Shown one piece after another: positions 34,035 to 44,500 of a stretch of 64,000 nucleotides of DNA. A program made the position numbers and the translations under genes. The notes under the pieces were generated by a model that was not told the origin of the DNA, searched no databases, and saw only the letters and a program-made list of their open reading frames with translations. Within the stretch, counting starts at the first letter, position 1. Every line of letters starts with the position of its first letter. Origin of the DNA: Roseateles_B sp041905785 (lineage in GTDB: Bacteria; Pseudomonadota; Gammaproteobacteria; Burkholderiales; Burkholderiaceae_C); NCBI GenBank assembly GCA_041905785.1, contig JAYRKJ010000016.1, positions 62,001 through 126,000 on the forward strand, read 5' to 3'.

Positions 34035-36149
34035 ATGTCCTCTCCATTGCGCTCGTCCATGGCTGTTGCCGGGCGGCACCCTTGGCCAGATGCGTTCTGC
34101 TGCCTTGCGCGGGTGGGGCTGGTGCGTGGGCTGCTGGCCGCACTGCTGTGCGTCGTGCAGGCGATGGCCTGGGCCCAGGTGCCGCCGCGCCTGCATCCCG
34201 AGCTGCCGGCCACGCGGGCCGGCGAACAGGCGCACAGCGCGGAACTGGCCGTGACGGCGCTGAGCGCCGAGGATCTGCAGGCCTGGTGGGCGGCGCTGCG
34301 CCGCATCGACGGCAGCAACGCGGCCCTGCCGGCAGCCCTGCTGCCGCCGGCGCATCCCCAGGCTTGGCGGCAGGTGAGCCTGCCGGACATCCGCCAGCGC
34401 GCACTCAGCACCGACTTCTCCGGCCCCGCCGAATACCAGATGCGCTGGTACCGCTTCCGCTACCGCGCACCCGAGGACCGCTGGCCCACCAGCGTGGCCC
34501 TGTACAGCCCCAAGGTCGTGAGCCTGGCGACGGCGGTGCTGGTGCGCACCGAGGCCGGGTGGCGCCCCATCTACGACAACCAGGCCGGGGCGCGGGAGCA
34601 ATGGGTGAGGCCGCTGTGGGCGCTGATCCCCGGCGCGCTGACGGCCCTGCACGAGGGGCAGGACATGGAGATCGTGCTGGCCGTGCCCGTGCATCGCAAG
34701 GGCTTCTACACGGTCACCACGGCCTGGCTGGGCGCGCGCGAGGACCTGGAGCCCCTGGTCGAGCGGCGCTGGGCCCTGCAGATCGGCGTGCCGCAGGCCA
34801 CGGGCCTCACGCTGGTCGTGCTGGCCGTGTTCTCGATCACGCTCTGGTGGCGCCGCAGGCAGGAGCCCGCCTATCTGCTCTTCACCCTGGCCAGCCTGGC
34901 CTGGCTGCTGCGCAATCTGCACTACCACCTGGACACGCCGCGCAGCCTCAATGCCCTGGACTGGTTCTGGTGGCTGACCCATGCCTCCATGTCCTGGGTG
35001 ATGCTGCTGACCTTCATGTTCGCGCTGCGCTTCGTGCCCACGCGCTACCGGCGTCTTGAACGCTTCGGCCTGGGCTTCGTGCTGGTGACGGGCGCGCTGA
35101 CCCTGCCGGCCTGGGCCCGCTACTACGACACCGTGGTGGCCCAGCACCTGGCCAATGGCGTCGTGGGCATCCTGGGCACGGGCTTCATGCTCAAGGTGGC
35201 CTGGGAGGCCCGCAGCCGCGAGCTGTGGGTCATCGTCGCCGCCCTGGTGATCGGCCTGGCGCTGGGCGTGCATGACCTGGGACTGTTGGCGGGCTGGGGC
35301 TGGCCCGAACACATCTACCTGATGCCCTTCAGCACGCTGATCATCGTGGCCAGCTTTCTCTATGCCGTGCGCGGGCGCTACCTGGGCGCGCTGAGCCAGG
35401 TCGAGCAGTCCAACGAGCACCTGGCCCTGCGCCTGGCCGAGCAGGGCCGGCAGCTCTCGGCCCAGCACGAACGCCTGCGCGAGGCCGAGCGCCAGCAGGC
35501 CCTGCTGCTGGAGCGCCAGCGACTGATGCAGGACATGCACGACGGCCTGGGCTCCTCCCTGCTCTCGGCCATGGTGGCTGTGGAACAGGGGCGCATGGCA
35601 CAGGCCACGGTGGTCGAGGTGCTGCGCGAATGCGTGGACGATCTGCGCCTGGTGATCGATTCCCTGGAGCCGGTGGGCCACGACCTCGTCTCCCTGCTGG
35701 CCACCATGCGCTACCGCCTGGCCAAGCGCCTGCAGGGTTCGGGCCTGGTGATGGAGTGGGACGTGCAAGACCTGCCCCCGCTGCCCTGGCTGGAGCCGCC
35801 CGATGCCCTGCATGTGCTGCGCCTGCTGCAGGAGGCGCTCAACAACGTGCTCAAGCATGCCCACGCGCAGCGCGTGCGCATTGCCACGCGGGACCTTGGC
35901 GATCGCATCGAGATCCGCGTGGAGGATGACGGTCAGGGCTTCGACATGGTCAGCGCGCGCAAGGGCCGCGGCCTGCGCAACCAGGTCAAGCGGGCCCAGC
36001 GCCTGGGGGGCACCCTGCATGTCGAGAGCGCGCCAGGCCAGGGCACGCGGCTCAGCCTGCGGCTGCCGGTGCGCAAGGACGAGCCGGCGGCGCCTGCCGG
36101 CGACGTGGGCCTTGGCTCCCCGGCCCCCGAAAGACCTGCCGAGGGCTGA
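34035..36149 (+). CDS. Membrane sensor histidine kinase (7TM-DISM-like sensor, NarL-type kinase), orphan
   Basis: About 704 residues from ATG 34035; ATG 34059 is another option. A signal-like segment (GLVRGLLAALLCVVQAMAWA) leads to an extracytoplasmic domain of about 190 residues. Then come about seven membrane helices (TGLTLVVLAVFSITLWW onward) and a coiled coil rich in Glu and Gln. The HisKA_3 dimerisation helix has DMHDGLGSSLLSAM (H502), and the HATPase domain has LLQEALNNVLKHAHA, VEDDGQGFD and GRGLRNQVKRAQRLGG. The layout matches 7TMR-DISM kinases that pair with LuxR-type regulators, but no response regulator gene is in the window. It lies between the ftsZ terminator and lpxC, 28 bases before lpxC, so it may share a transcript with lpxC. 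The signal sensed is unknown. Confidence 0.88.
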   Translation: MSSPLRSSMAVAGRHPWPDAFCCLARVGLVRGLLAALLCVVQAMAWAQVPPRLHPELPATRAGEQAHSAELAVTALSAEDLQAWWAALRRIDGSNAALPAALLPPAHPQAWRQVSLPDIRQRALSTDFSGPAEYQMRWYRFRYRAPEDRWPTSVALYSPKVVSLATAVLVRTEAGWRPIYDNQAGAREQWVRPLWALIPGALTALHEGQDMEIVLAVPVHRKGFYTVTTAWLGAREDLEPLVERRWALQIGVPQATGLTLVVLAVFSITLWWRRRQEPAYLLFTLASLAWLLRNLHYHLDTPRSLNALDWFWWLTHASMSWVMLLTFMFALRFVPTRYRRLERFGLGFVLVTGALTLPAWARYYDTVVAQHLANGVVGILGTGFMLKVAWEARSRELWVIVAALVIGLALGVHDLGLLAGWGWPEHIYLMPFSTLIIVASFLYAVRGRYLGALSQVEQSNEHLALRLAEQGRQLSAQHERLREAERQQALLLERQRLMQDMHDGLGSSLLSAMVAVEQGRMAQATVVEVLRECVDDLRLVIDSLEPVGHDLVSLLATMRYRLAKRLQGSGLVMEWDVQDLPPLPWLEPPDALHVLRLLQEALNNVLKHAHAQRVRIATRDLGDRIEIRVEDDGQGFDMVSARKGRGLRNQVKRAQRLGGTLHVESAPGQGTRLSLRLPVRKDEPAAPAGDVGLGSPAPERPAEG

Positions 36150-36177
36150 GCAAGGACTGATCGCCGACAATAGGCCC

Positions 36178-37113
36178 ATGCTGAAGCAAAGAACCCTGAA
36201 GTCGCTGACCCGCGCCGTCGGCGTGGGCATCCACAGCGGCCAGAAGGTCGAGATGACGCTGCGGCCCGCCGCGCCGGATACCGGCATCGTCTTTCGCCGC
36301 ATCGACCTCAACACGCCGGTGGACATCCCCGTGCGCGCCGACACGGTCTGCGACACCCGCATGGCCACCACGGTCAGCCCGGGCGGCGATCCCGGCGCGC
36401 CGCGGGTGCAGACCATCGAGCACCTGCTCTCGGCCTGCGCCGGCCTGGGCCTGGACAACCTCTATGTCGACATCAATGCCGACGAGGTGCCCATCCTCGA
36501 CGGTTCGGCCGCCAGCTACGTCTTCCTGCTGCAAAGCGCCGGCATCCAGCTGCAGGATGCGCCCAAGCGTTTCCTGCGCGTCAAGAAGACGGTGGAAGTG
36601 CGGCAAGGCGAGGGCAAGCGCCTGATGTGGGCGCGGCTGGAGCCGCACCATGGCTACACGCTGTCCTTCCAGATCGAGTTCGACAACCCCGCGGTGTCCG
36701 CCACCGGTCAGCAGTTCAGCTTCGACATGGGCTCCGGCCAGTACAAGAAGCAGATCGCGCGGGCCCGCACCTTCGGCATGACCAAGGACATCGAGCTGAT
36801 GCGCTCCCGCGGCCTGACGCTGGGCGGCGCCATGGACAACGCCATCGTGGTCGACGACTACCGCGTGCTCAATGCCGACGGCCTTCGCTACGACGACGAA
36901 TTCGTCAAGCACAAGATCCTGGACGCCATTGGCGACATGCACGTCGCCGGCCACCCCATGCTGGGTGCCTACACCTCCTTCAAGGGCGGCCACGCCCTGA
37001 ACAACCAGCTGCTGCGCACCCTGCTGGCCGACGAGGCCAACTACGAGGTCGTCAGCTTCGAAGACGAACGCGAGGCGCCGCAGGGTTTTGCGGAGCTGGC
37101 GCCGGCGTGGTGA
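36178..37113 (+). CDS. lpxC: UDP-3-O-acyl-GlcNAc deacetylase LpxC
   Basis: 311 residues. Committed zinc enzyme of lipid A synthesis. N-terminal TLKSLTRAVGVGIHSGQKV; zinc ligands H82 (TIEHLLSAC), H245 and D249 (VKHKILDAIGD); catalytic-site H272 (GGHALNN). All required residues are present. Starts 28 bases after the histidine kinase gene, and its position after ftsZ is the common gammaproteobacterial and betaproteobacterial order, here with the kinase inserted. Confidence 0.97.
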   Translation: MLKQRTLKSLTRAVGVGIHSGQKVEMTLRPAAPDTGIVFRRIDLNTPVDIPVRADTVCDTRMATTVSPGGDPGAPRVQTIEHLLSACAGLGLDNLYVDINADEVPILDGSAASYVFLLQSAGIQLQDAPKRFLRVKKTVEVRQGEGKRLMWARLEPHHGYTLSFQIEFDNPAVSATGQQFSFDMGSGQYKKQIARARTFGMTKDIELMRSRGLTLGGAMDNAIVVDDYRVLNADGLRYDDEFVKHKILDAIGDMHVAGHPMLGAYTSFKGGHALNNQLLRTLLADEANYEVVSFEDEREAPQGFAELAPAW

Positions 37114-37133
37114 GCTGAGGGGGGACTGCCGTC

Positions 37134-37319
37134 ATGATGCTCTTCCGCCTCGTCTTCGGCCTGCTCCTGCTGGGCGCGCTGCTGTGCTTTGCGATGTACA
37201 TCGGCACGCGCCAGCCCCTGTGGCGCCGCCGCGGGCAGCTGCTGGTCAAGTGGACCCTGCTGGCGGCCTTCGGCTTCTTCGGCGTGCTGCTACTGGAACG
37301 CCTGGCCGTGATGCTTTGA
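37134..37319 (+). CDS. Small two-helix membrane protein
   Basis: 61 residues, family not recognised. Two hydrophobic segments: LFRLVFGLLLLGALLCFAMYIG (3-24) and LLVKWTLLAAFGFFGVLLLERL (36-57), separated by a basic turn RQPLWRRRG, suggesting both ends outside and the loop in the cytoplasm. It is 20 bases after lpxC on the same strand and convergent with the ABC exporter. A role in the envelope is possible but nothing in the sequence shows it. Confidence 0.65.
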   Translation: MMLFRLVFGLLLLGALLCFAMYIGTRQPLWRRRGQLLVKWTLLAAFGFFGVLLLERLAVML

Positions 37320-37347
37320 ACGCAGGCGGCCGGGCAGGCCGCCGCGC

Positions 37348-39171
37348 TCACTCCTCCAGCGCCTGCAACTGCACGAGCCGCTGGTAGATCCCGCCCTCGA
37401 TGTCCATCAGCGCCTCGTGCGTGCCGCGCTCGGCCAGGCGGCCGTGGTTGAGCACCAGGATCTGGTCCGCCTCGCGGATGGTCGAGAGCCGGTGCGCGAT
37501 GGCGATCACGCTGACCTGGCCGTGCAGCTCGCGCAGGGCTTGCGAGATCAGCGCCTCGGTGGCGCTGTCGATGCTGGCCGTGGCCTCGTCCAGAAAGAGC
37601 ACTCGCGGCGCGCCGGCCAGGGCGCGGGCCATGGCGATGAGCTGCTTCTGGCCGGTGGACACCCGCGCGCCGCCTTCACCCAGCAAGGTGTCGTAGCCCT
37701 GGGGCAGGCTGTCGATGTAGTCGTGGATGCGGGCCTGGCGGGCCGCCCGGACCATGGCTTTCTCGGAGATGTCGCGGCCCATGGTGATGTTCTCGCGCGC
37801 CGAGGCGGCCATCAGATAGGGCTCCTGCGGCACCAGGCCCACGGCGTCACGGAAGGCGGCGTCAGGGATGTGGGCCAGGGGCTGGCCGTCGATCAAGACC
37901 TGACCCCGCTGAGCCTGGTAGAAGCGCAGCAGCAGGGACAGCAGGGTGCTCTTGCCCGAGCCCGTGTGGCCGACGATGCCGGTGAAGCTGCCGGCGGGGA
38001 AGTGCAGGTCCAGGTCCTTGAGCACCCACAGGGGCTGGCCCTCGGGCGTGTCCTTGTAGGCGAAGCGCAGGCGCTCCACGCTCAGCTCGCCGCGCGTAAT
38101 GCGCGCCGCGTCCCGTTGCTGGCTGTCCTCGCCCGCCTCCTGCAGCAGGGCGCGCACCCGCGAAGCCGCCACCATGGACTGCTGCAGCTGCCCGAACTGC
38201 ATGGTGATCTGGATCAGCGGCTCCACCACCCGCGAGATGTAGCTGAGGAAGGCATAGAGCAGGCCCACCTCCATGGCCTCGCCCAGGCCGGCCACATGCA
38301 GCGCCTCGCGCTGGCCGAAGCCGTAGATCAGGGTGATGATCAACAGCACATTGAGCAGGTCCAGCGCCGGGCGCAGCAGCCAGGCATTGGCGCGCAGCTC
38401 GGACACGCGGGCCTCCCAGTGCCGGCCATTGGTCTGCTCGAAGCGCTGGGCAAATCGCCCCGCCGCGCCGGTGGCCTGCAGCACGGCCATGCCGGCCAGG
38501 CTTTCGGCCATCTGGGCGTTGATGTCCGAGCGCAGTTCGCGCGCGCGCTGCACCGCCGGCGCGCTCCAGCGCTGGTAGAGCCAGATGATCAGCACGCTGG
38601 CCGGCACCAGGGCCAGCACGATGAGCATCAGCCGCCAATCCAGCCAGGCCATGGCCGCGAGGGCGCCCAGGATCACGAGGCTGGAGTCCAGCATCACGTA
38701 GAGCACCTGGCGGTAGAGCTGGTTGACGGCCTCGGTGTCGTTGGTGACGCGGCTCAGCAGCTGGCCCGAGATGGAGCGGTCGAAGAAGGCCATGGGCAGG
38801 CCCATGACGTGGGCGAAGACGCGGTCGCGCAGACGCAGCACCGAGCGCCGCGCCACGCCGGCCATGCGGGTCAGTTGCGCGTAACGCACCCAGGAAGCGA
38901 TCCAGCCGCAAGCCAGCAGCCCCGCCAGCAGCGCGGCCATGGCGGGCAGCTCGAACTGCCGGGGCAGCAGGTGCTCGTCGATGAAGCGCTTGCCCAGGGC
39001 CGGCCCAAGGGCCTCCAGGCCAGCGGCGATCAGCAGCCACAGCGCACCCCAGCGCAGGCTGCGCTTTTCAGGGCGGGCGGCATCCAGCAGCAGGCCCACG
39101 GCCTGCCAGGGGCTGGGCGCGGGCGGGGTGGGCGGCTGGCCCGGCAGCTTGTTCTTGTCCTCAGGCTGCAT
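37348..39171 (-). CDS. ABC exporter half-transporter (MdlB-like)
   Basis: 607 residues. Membrane domain with about six helices (from LRWGALWLLIAAGLEALGPALG) and an ATPase domain: Walker A GHTGSGKSTLL, degenerate signature VSTGQKQ, Walker B VLFLDEATAS with the catalytic glutamate, and IAHRLST. It pairs with the preceding gene, whose stop it overlaps by 11 bases; the partner has the canonical LSGGQ but lacks the Walker B glutamate. This split of functional and degenerate sites is characteristic of heterodimeric exporters of the MdlAB/SmdAB kind. Substrate unknown, drug or lipid export likely. It contains a GGGTCAGGTCTTG word (reverse, 37895-37907). Confidence 0.9.
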   Translation of the reverse strand: MQPEDKNKLPGQPPTPPAPSPWQAVGLLLDAARPEKRSLRWGALWLLIAAGLEALGPALGKRFIDEHLLPRQFELPAMAALLAGLLACGWIASWVRYAQLTRMAGVARRSVLRLRDRVFAHVMGLPMAFFDRSISGQLLSRVTNDTEAVNQLYRQVLYVMLDSSLVILGALAAMAWLDWRLMLIVLALVPASVLIIWLYQRWSAPAVQRARELRSDINAQMAESLAGMAVLQATGAAGRFAQRFEQTNGRHWEARVSELRANAWLLRPALDLLNVLLIITLIYGFGQREALHVAGLGEAMEVGLLYAFLSYISRVVEPLIQITMQFGQLQQSMVAASRVRALLQEAGEDSQQRDAARITRGELSVERLRFAYKDTPEGQPLWVLKDLDLHFPAGSFTGIVGHTGSGKSTLLSLLLRFYQAQRGQVLIDGQPLAHIPDAAFRDAVGLVPQEPYLMAASARENITMGRDISEKAMVRAARQARIHDYIDSLPQGYDTLLGEGGARVSTGQKQLIAMARALAGAPRVLFLDEATASIDSATEALISQALRELHGQVSVIAIAHRLSTIREADQILVLNHGRLAERGTHEALMDIEGGIYQRLVQLQALEE

Positions 39172-40912
39172 CGAGCGAGGCCTCCAGTTGTTGATAGCGC
39201 CACTGCGCGGCATACCAGCCGCCCAGGGCCAGCAGGGCCTCGTGCGTGCCGCGTTCGACGATGCGGCCGGCCTTCAGCACCACGATCTCATCGGCTTCCA
39301 TCACCGCGCTGAGGCGGTGGCTCACCACCACCAGGCCGCGCTCGGGATGCCGCTGGCGCAGCTCGCGCAGGTGGGCCAGGATCTGCGTCTCGGTGCCGGT
39401 GTCCACCGCGGAGAGGGCGTCGTCCAGCATCAGCAATGGCGCTTCGCTGAGCAGGGCGCGGGCAATGGCCACGCGCTGGCGCTGGCCGCCGGAGAGCGTC
39501 ACGCCACGCTCGCCGACCAGGGTCTCGTACCCGTGGGGCAGGGCGGCGATGTCCTCGTGCACCGCGGCCAGCCGGGCCGCCTGCTCGATGGCCTCGCGCG
39601 GGGCCTCGGGGCGGGCCAGGGCGATGTTCTCGGCAATGGAGGCCGAGAACAGGAAGGGCTCCTGCGGCACCCAGGCGATGCCGCGGCGCAGGGCCTCCAG
39701 GCGCACGTCGACCAGGGGCAGTTGCCCCAGCAAGACCTGACCCTCGTCGGGCTCGAACTGGCGCAGCAGCAGCTTCAGCAGGGTGGACTTGCCGGCGCCG
39801 GTCGGCCCCACGATGCCCAGGGTGCGGCCGGGCGCCAGGCTCAGGCTGACGCTGCCAAGGGAGGCGCGCTCGCTGCCGGGATAGGTGAAGCGCAGGTCCT
39901 GCAGCAGCAGGGGCACTTCGGTGGGCATGGCCAGCCTCCCGCCGTCCTGCAGGCTCAGCGGCGCGTCCAGCACCGGCTGCAGACGGCCCCAGGCGGCGCG
40001 TCCGCGTTCCAGCAGGGACAAGACCCAGCCCGCCGCGAACATGGGCCAGATCAGCTGGCCCAGGTACATGGTGAAGCTGGTCAGCTGGCCGATGCTGAGC
40101 TCCTCGCGGGCCACCAGCCAGCCGCCCAGGCCCAGGGCGATGACGGTGGCAGCGGTCAGCGCCATGCCCACCGCCGGTTCATAGGCCGCCTCCCAGCGCT
40201 GGGCGCGGAAGGCGGCTTCGCCGGCGTGGTCGGCCAGCTCATGGAACTGGCGGCCTGCGCGGGGAATCAGACCCAGCGCGCGCAGGGTGCGCACGCCGGC
40301 CAGGCTTTCCTGCGCATGCTGGTTGAGCGCGGAGAAGCGGGCCAGGGAGTCCTTCCAGGCGAGGTGCACGTGGTTGGAGATGAACCAGAAGGCCAGGGCC
40401 ATCAGCGGAAAGGGTATGAGGGCCGCCAGCCCCAGCCGCCAGTCCACGCCCAGGGTCATCATGCTCAGCACCAGGACCAGCGTCAGGCTGCCGTCGAAGG
40501 CCGCCAGCAAGGCTTCGCCGGCGGCCATCTCGACGGCGTCGATGTCATTGGTGGCCAGCGCCATCAGGTCGCCGCTGCGCTGGGCCTGGAAGAAGCCGGG
40601 ACCCTGCAGGGTCATGCGTTCATAGAGCCGCGTGCGCAGCTCGCGGCCCAGCCGGTAGGCGGCGGCAAAGAGCTGCAGACGCCAGCCCACCCGCAGCAGA
40701 TAGATGGACAGACCGGCGCCCAGCAGCAGGCCCAGCTGCATCAACAGGTCCGGCCCCTGCAGCCGGCTCTGGGCCAGGCCATCGACCAGATGACCCACCT
40801 GGCGCGGGATCCAGACGGTCAGCAGCGCGATGGTGGCCAGCATCACGGCAGACGAAGCATAGGCACGCCAGTGCCGGGCCACGAAGGCCGAAATGAGGCG
40901 GGTGAGTGTCAT
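39161..40912 (-). CDS. ABC exporter half-transporter (MdlA-like)
   Basis: 583 residues. Six-helix membrane domain (ASSAVMLATIALLTVWIPRQVG onward) and an ATPase domain with Walker A GPTGAGKSTLL, signature LSGGQRQR, Walker B LLMLDDALSAVD in which Asp replaces the catalytic Glu, and VVSHRLSAV. The Asp in Walker B is the normal state of one half of MdlAB-type heterodimers and does not mean inactivity of the pair. Transcribed before and overlapping the MdlB-like gene. A GGGTCAGGTCTTGC word lies at 39730-39743 (reverse). Confidence 0.9.
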   Translation of the reverse strand: MTLTRLISAFVARHWRAYASSAVMLATIALLTVWIPRQVGHLVDGLAQSRLQGPDLLMQLGLLLGAGLSIYLLRVGWRLQLFAAAYRLGRELRTRLYERMTLQGPGFFQAQRSGDLMALATNDIDAVEMAAGEALLAAFDGSLTLVLVLSMMTLGVDWRLGLAALIPFPLMALAFWFISNHVHLAWKDSLARFSALNQHAQESLAGVRTLRALGLIPRAGRQFHELADHAGEAAFRAQRWEAAYEPAVGMALTAATVIALGLGGWLVAREELSIGQLTSFTMYLGQLIWPMFAAGWVLSLLERGRAAWGRLQPVLDAPLSLQDGGRLAMPTEVPLLLQDLRFTYPGSERASLGSVSLSLAPGRTLGIVGPTGAGKSTLLKLLLRQFEPDEGQVLLGQLPLVDVRLEALRRGIAWVPQEPFLFSASIAENIALARPEAPREAIEQAARLAAVHEDIAALPHGYETLVGERGVTLSGGQRQRVAIARALLSEAPLLMLDDALSAVDTGTETQILAHLRELRQRHPERGLVVVSHRLSAVMEADEIVVLKAGRIVERGTHEALLALGGWYAAQWRYQQLEASLDAA

Positions 40913-41525
40913 GGGGGGCGGAGCTTAAGCGCTTCCGGCATGGAGAGGCGCCGCTCATTGTGCCAAGCCCGGCCAATTGGCATCCAAAGGTGACGGTGGC
41001 GGCGGGCGACAGCCGCGCCAGGCCGGCTGTTGCCCATCTTTCACATGGTTTGCCCCAGGGAAAGTCAGCGGGCCGCACGCCCGCGGATGGGGCAGGGCCG
41101 GCGGTGCGCGGCGCAGCGCTCCGATGAACAGGGCAGTCCGCTGAAGGCTGCATGACTCCAGACTGCGCCAGATCGACGCAGTGCCGGTTCCGGCGCCTGG
41201 GGAGCAAGACCTGCCCCCCACGTTTTGGCGCGTGAATTTGTCACAAGTGCTGGCTAGCATGCGCGAGCGCCGTGGCAGAGGTCGTGGGCCGGGCGCACAC
41301 CGTGCAGCGGCGACGATGCAGTCCTGTCGCCACGGCGTCTCGGGAGGGGAAGGCTGGCAGCGGGCGTGTGCCAAAGGGTGTGACGGGAAACCGCAAACCT
41401 TTGCGACAACACCGGAGCAGGCGGCGCATCCCTCATGAGGGGCCAGGGCAGCAGGGCGGGCGCGTCCGGCCTGACCCCGCGTGCACGGCGGTCTCACCCT
41501 CCAGGCAGCAGTCGAGATGCAAACC
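40913..41525. other. Long divergent intergenic region with a structured leader
   Basis: No gene with a convincing start was found in 613 bases between the ABC exporter and the nuclease. At 41268-41276 CGCCGTGGC pairs perfectly with GCCACGGCG at 41329-41337, enclosing smaller stems (GCGAC with GTCGC, about 41309-41330). A variant copy of the scattered word, GGGGCAGGTCTTGC in reverse, is at 41204-41217. No clear sigma70 promoter was identified for the nuclease, and no known riboswitch fold could be matched. Confidence 0.4.
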
Positions 41526-44500
41526 ATGAAGCTCAAACCCTTGGCATTCTTGCTGGCCGCGATCTTCGCCGCGCCGGCCGTGCTGGCATCGTCCAGCGGT
41601 GTCGTGATCAGCCAGATCTACGGTGCCGGTGGCAATACCGGCGCGACCTACAAGAACGACTACATCGAGATATTCAACGCCGGCAGCGCTGCAGTGAACA
41701 TCGGCGGCTGGTCGGTCCAGTATGCATCCTCGACCGGCAGCAGCTGGCAGGTCACCGGCCTGCCCGCCGGCACGCAGATCAGGGCAGGCCAGTACCTCCT
41801 GATCCGCCAGCAGGCCGGCGCGGGGGGCTCGGTGGATGTGGTCGGCGACGTGAACGGCAACATCCCCATGTCGGCCACGGCGGGCAAGGTGGCCCTGGTG
41901 CGCAGCACGACGGCACTCAGCGGCACAAACCCGGCCGGCGTCGAAGACATCGTCAGCTTTGGCTCGGCCGCCACGCCCACCGAGGGCTCGCCCACGCCCA
42001 CCCTCAGCGTCAGCAACGCCGCCTTCCGCGCAGCCGACGGCTGCACCGACACCAACAGCAACAGCGCCGACTTCAGCCTTGCCGCGCCCCAGCCCCGCAA
42101 CAGTGCGAGCGCGCTGAAGTCCTGCGGCGGTGTGCCCGTGGCGCAGCCCATCGTTCCGAGCTGTCCGGACGGCAATGCCAGCTCGGGCGCCACCAGCACG
42201 GTGACCGTGAGCGCCGCGGACGCCGACAGCATCGTCAACGCCGCCAGCATCGTGGCCAGCTGGCCCGCGGGCATCACCCTGGGCGTCTTCAGCCCGGCGG
42301 GCAGTGTGGGCGGCACGGCCAGCCAGGCGGTGCGCGTCGACGGCAGCGTGCCGCCCGGCCTCTACAACCTGAGCCTGGACTGGAGCAATGACGGCGGCCA
42401 GCACGCCAGCTGCAGCTTCAAGATCAACGTCAGCGGCCCCGTGCCCATCTACAAGATCCAGGGCAGCGGCGCCAAGAGCCCCTACGAGGGCCAGACGGTG
42501 AGCACCCGCGGCGTCGTGACCAAGCTGAACAACAACGGCTTCTTCCTGCAGGACGCCGTGGGCGACGGCGACCCGACGACCTCGGACGGCATCTTCGTGT
42601 TCACCAGCACGGCGCCGACCGTGGCCGTGGGGCAGTTGATCCAGCTCAGTGCCAAGGTGACGGAGTTCAACGTCGGCTCGGCCGGCAATGCCGGCACCCT
42701 GGCTCACACGCTGAGCCAGCTGACCGCCCCCTCCGGCATCGCCGTGCTGGGCAGCGGCTACGTGGTGACGCCCGTCGAGGTGGACCTCAACACGCTGCCG
42801 GCCGATGGTCTCGAGGCCTACGAAGGCATGGTGGTCACCCTGCGCGGCCCGCTGACCGTGCAGCAGAACTACTTCCTGGCGCGCTACGGCCAACTGACGC
42901 TGGCTGCGGGCGGGCGGCTGCTGGCGCCGACGAACATCATGCCGGCCGGCCCGGACGCCCTGGCGATGAAGGCGGACAACCTGCGCCGCGCCATCATCCT
43001 GGACGACGGCAGCTCGCTGCAGAATGTCAATCCGACGCCCTACCTAGGCGCGGACGGAACCGTTCGCGCGGGCGATACCCTGGCCTCGCTGACCGGCGTC
43101 GTCGACTACGGCCTGGCCACCAGCAGCGCAGGCGGCGCCGGCGCCTACAAAATCCATCCGCTGGCCGCGCCAGACTTCACGCGCACCAACCCGCGCACCG
43201 CGACGCCGCAGGTCTCGGGCGGCAATGTGCGCATCGCCAGCGCCAACGTGCTGAACTTCTTCACCACCTTCACCAACGGCCAGACCTTCGACGGCAAGAC
43301 CGGCCAGGGCTGCGCACAGGGCGGCTCGGTGTCGGCCGGCAACTGCCGTGGTGCGGACAACCTGGCCGAGTTCCAGCGCCAGCGCGCCAAGATCGTCGCC
43401 AATCTCGCCGGCCTGAATGCCGACGTGCTGGGCCTGATGGAGATCCAGAACAACGGCAACACCGCGCTGCAGCACCTGGTGGACTCGCTCAATGCGCAGG
43501 TCGGCGCCGGCACCTATGCCTTCGTGCCCACCCCGGCGCAGGGCACGGGCGACGATGCCATCCGCGTGGCCATGATCTACAAGCCAGGCAAGCTGACACT
43601 CAACGGCCTGTCCATCTCGGACCCGGACGACATCAACAACCGCCCGCCGCTGGCCCAGGGCTTCCTGCTGCCCAATGGCGAGAAGTTCGCCGTGATCGTC
43701 AACCACCTGAAGTCCAAGGGCGGCTGCCCGAGCTCCGGTGCGGACACCGACGATGGCCTGCAGGGCTGCTGGACCGCGACGCGCGTGAAGCAGGCCCAGC
43801 GCCTCAAGACCTTCCTGGGCACGGTGAAGAGCAGCTTTGGCACGCCGCAAGTGGTGATGCTGGGCGACTTCAACGCCTACGCCAAGGAAGACCCCATCCT
43901 GGCGCTGACCGGTGACGGCAGCATCGTGGACCAGGTCGGCCGCTTCGACCCGGCGGACTACTCCTATGTCTTCGATGCCATGGCCGGTCGCCTGGACCAT
44001 GGCTTCAGCACCGTGGAGCTGAGTCCGAAGGTGGTCTACGCGACCTCCTGGCACATCAACGCCGACGAGCCGATCCTGCTGGACTACAACCTGGAGCTCA
44101 AGCAGCCCGCCTGCGCCAGCTGCGGCCCGGACTACTACACGCCCACCGCGTTCAAGAGCTCCGACCACGACCCCATGGTGATGGGCCTGGACCTGAGCAA
44201 GCGCATCAGCGGCACCGCCGGCAACGACACGATCGTGGGCTCTGACGGCGACGATGTCATCGAAGGCGGCCTGGGGCGCGACACGCTGACCGGCGGCAAG
44301 GGCCGCGACCAGTTTGTCTACGTGAGCGGCGCGGACGGCGTGGACACCATCACCGACTTCACGCCCGGCGAGGACCAGCTGGTCTTCACCGAGCTGCTGA
44401 AGAACGTGGGCATCAGCAGCACCGACCCGCTGGGCCAGGGCTTCGTCACCTGCACGCCGTCTGCCGGCAGCGCCCTGATCGGCTATGACCCGGACGGCGC

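Noticed and set aside
34023..36458. Antisense open frame of 811 codons over the histidine kinase
   Set aside because: No recognised motif; the sense strand encodes an ordered kinase with all catalytic boxes.
39161..39743. Missing Walker B glutamate (LMLDDALS) in one ABC half-transporter as a sign of inactivation
   Set aside because: Normal for one half of heterodimeric MdlAB-type exporters; the partner has DEATAS and the degenerate signature.
40913..41525. Riboswitch (cyclic-di-GMP or cobalamin type) before the nuclease
   Set aside because: Stems are present but the conserved core sequences of these classes were not found on either strand.
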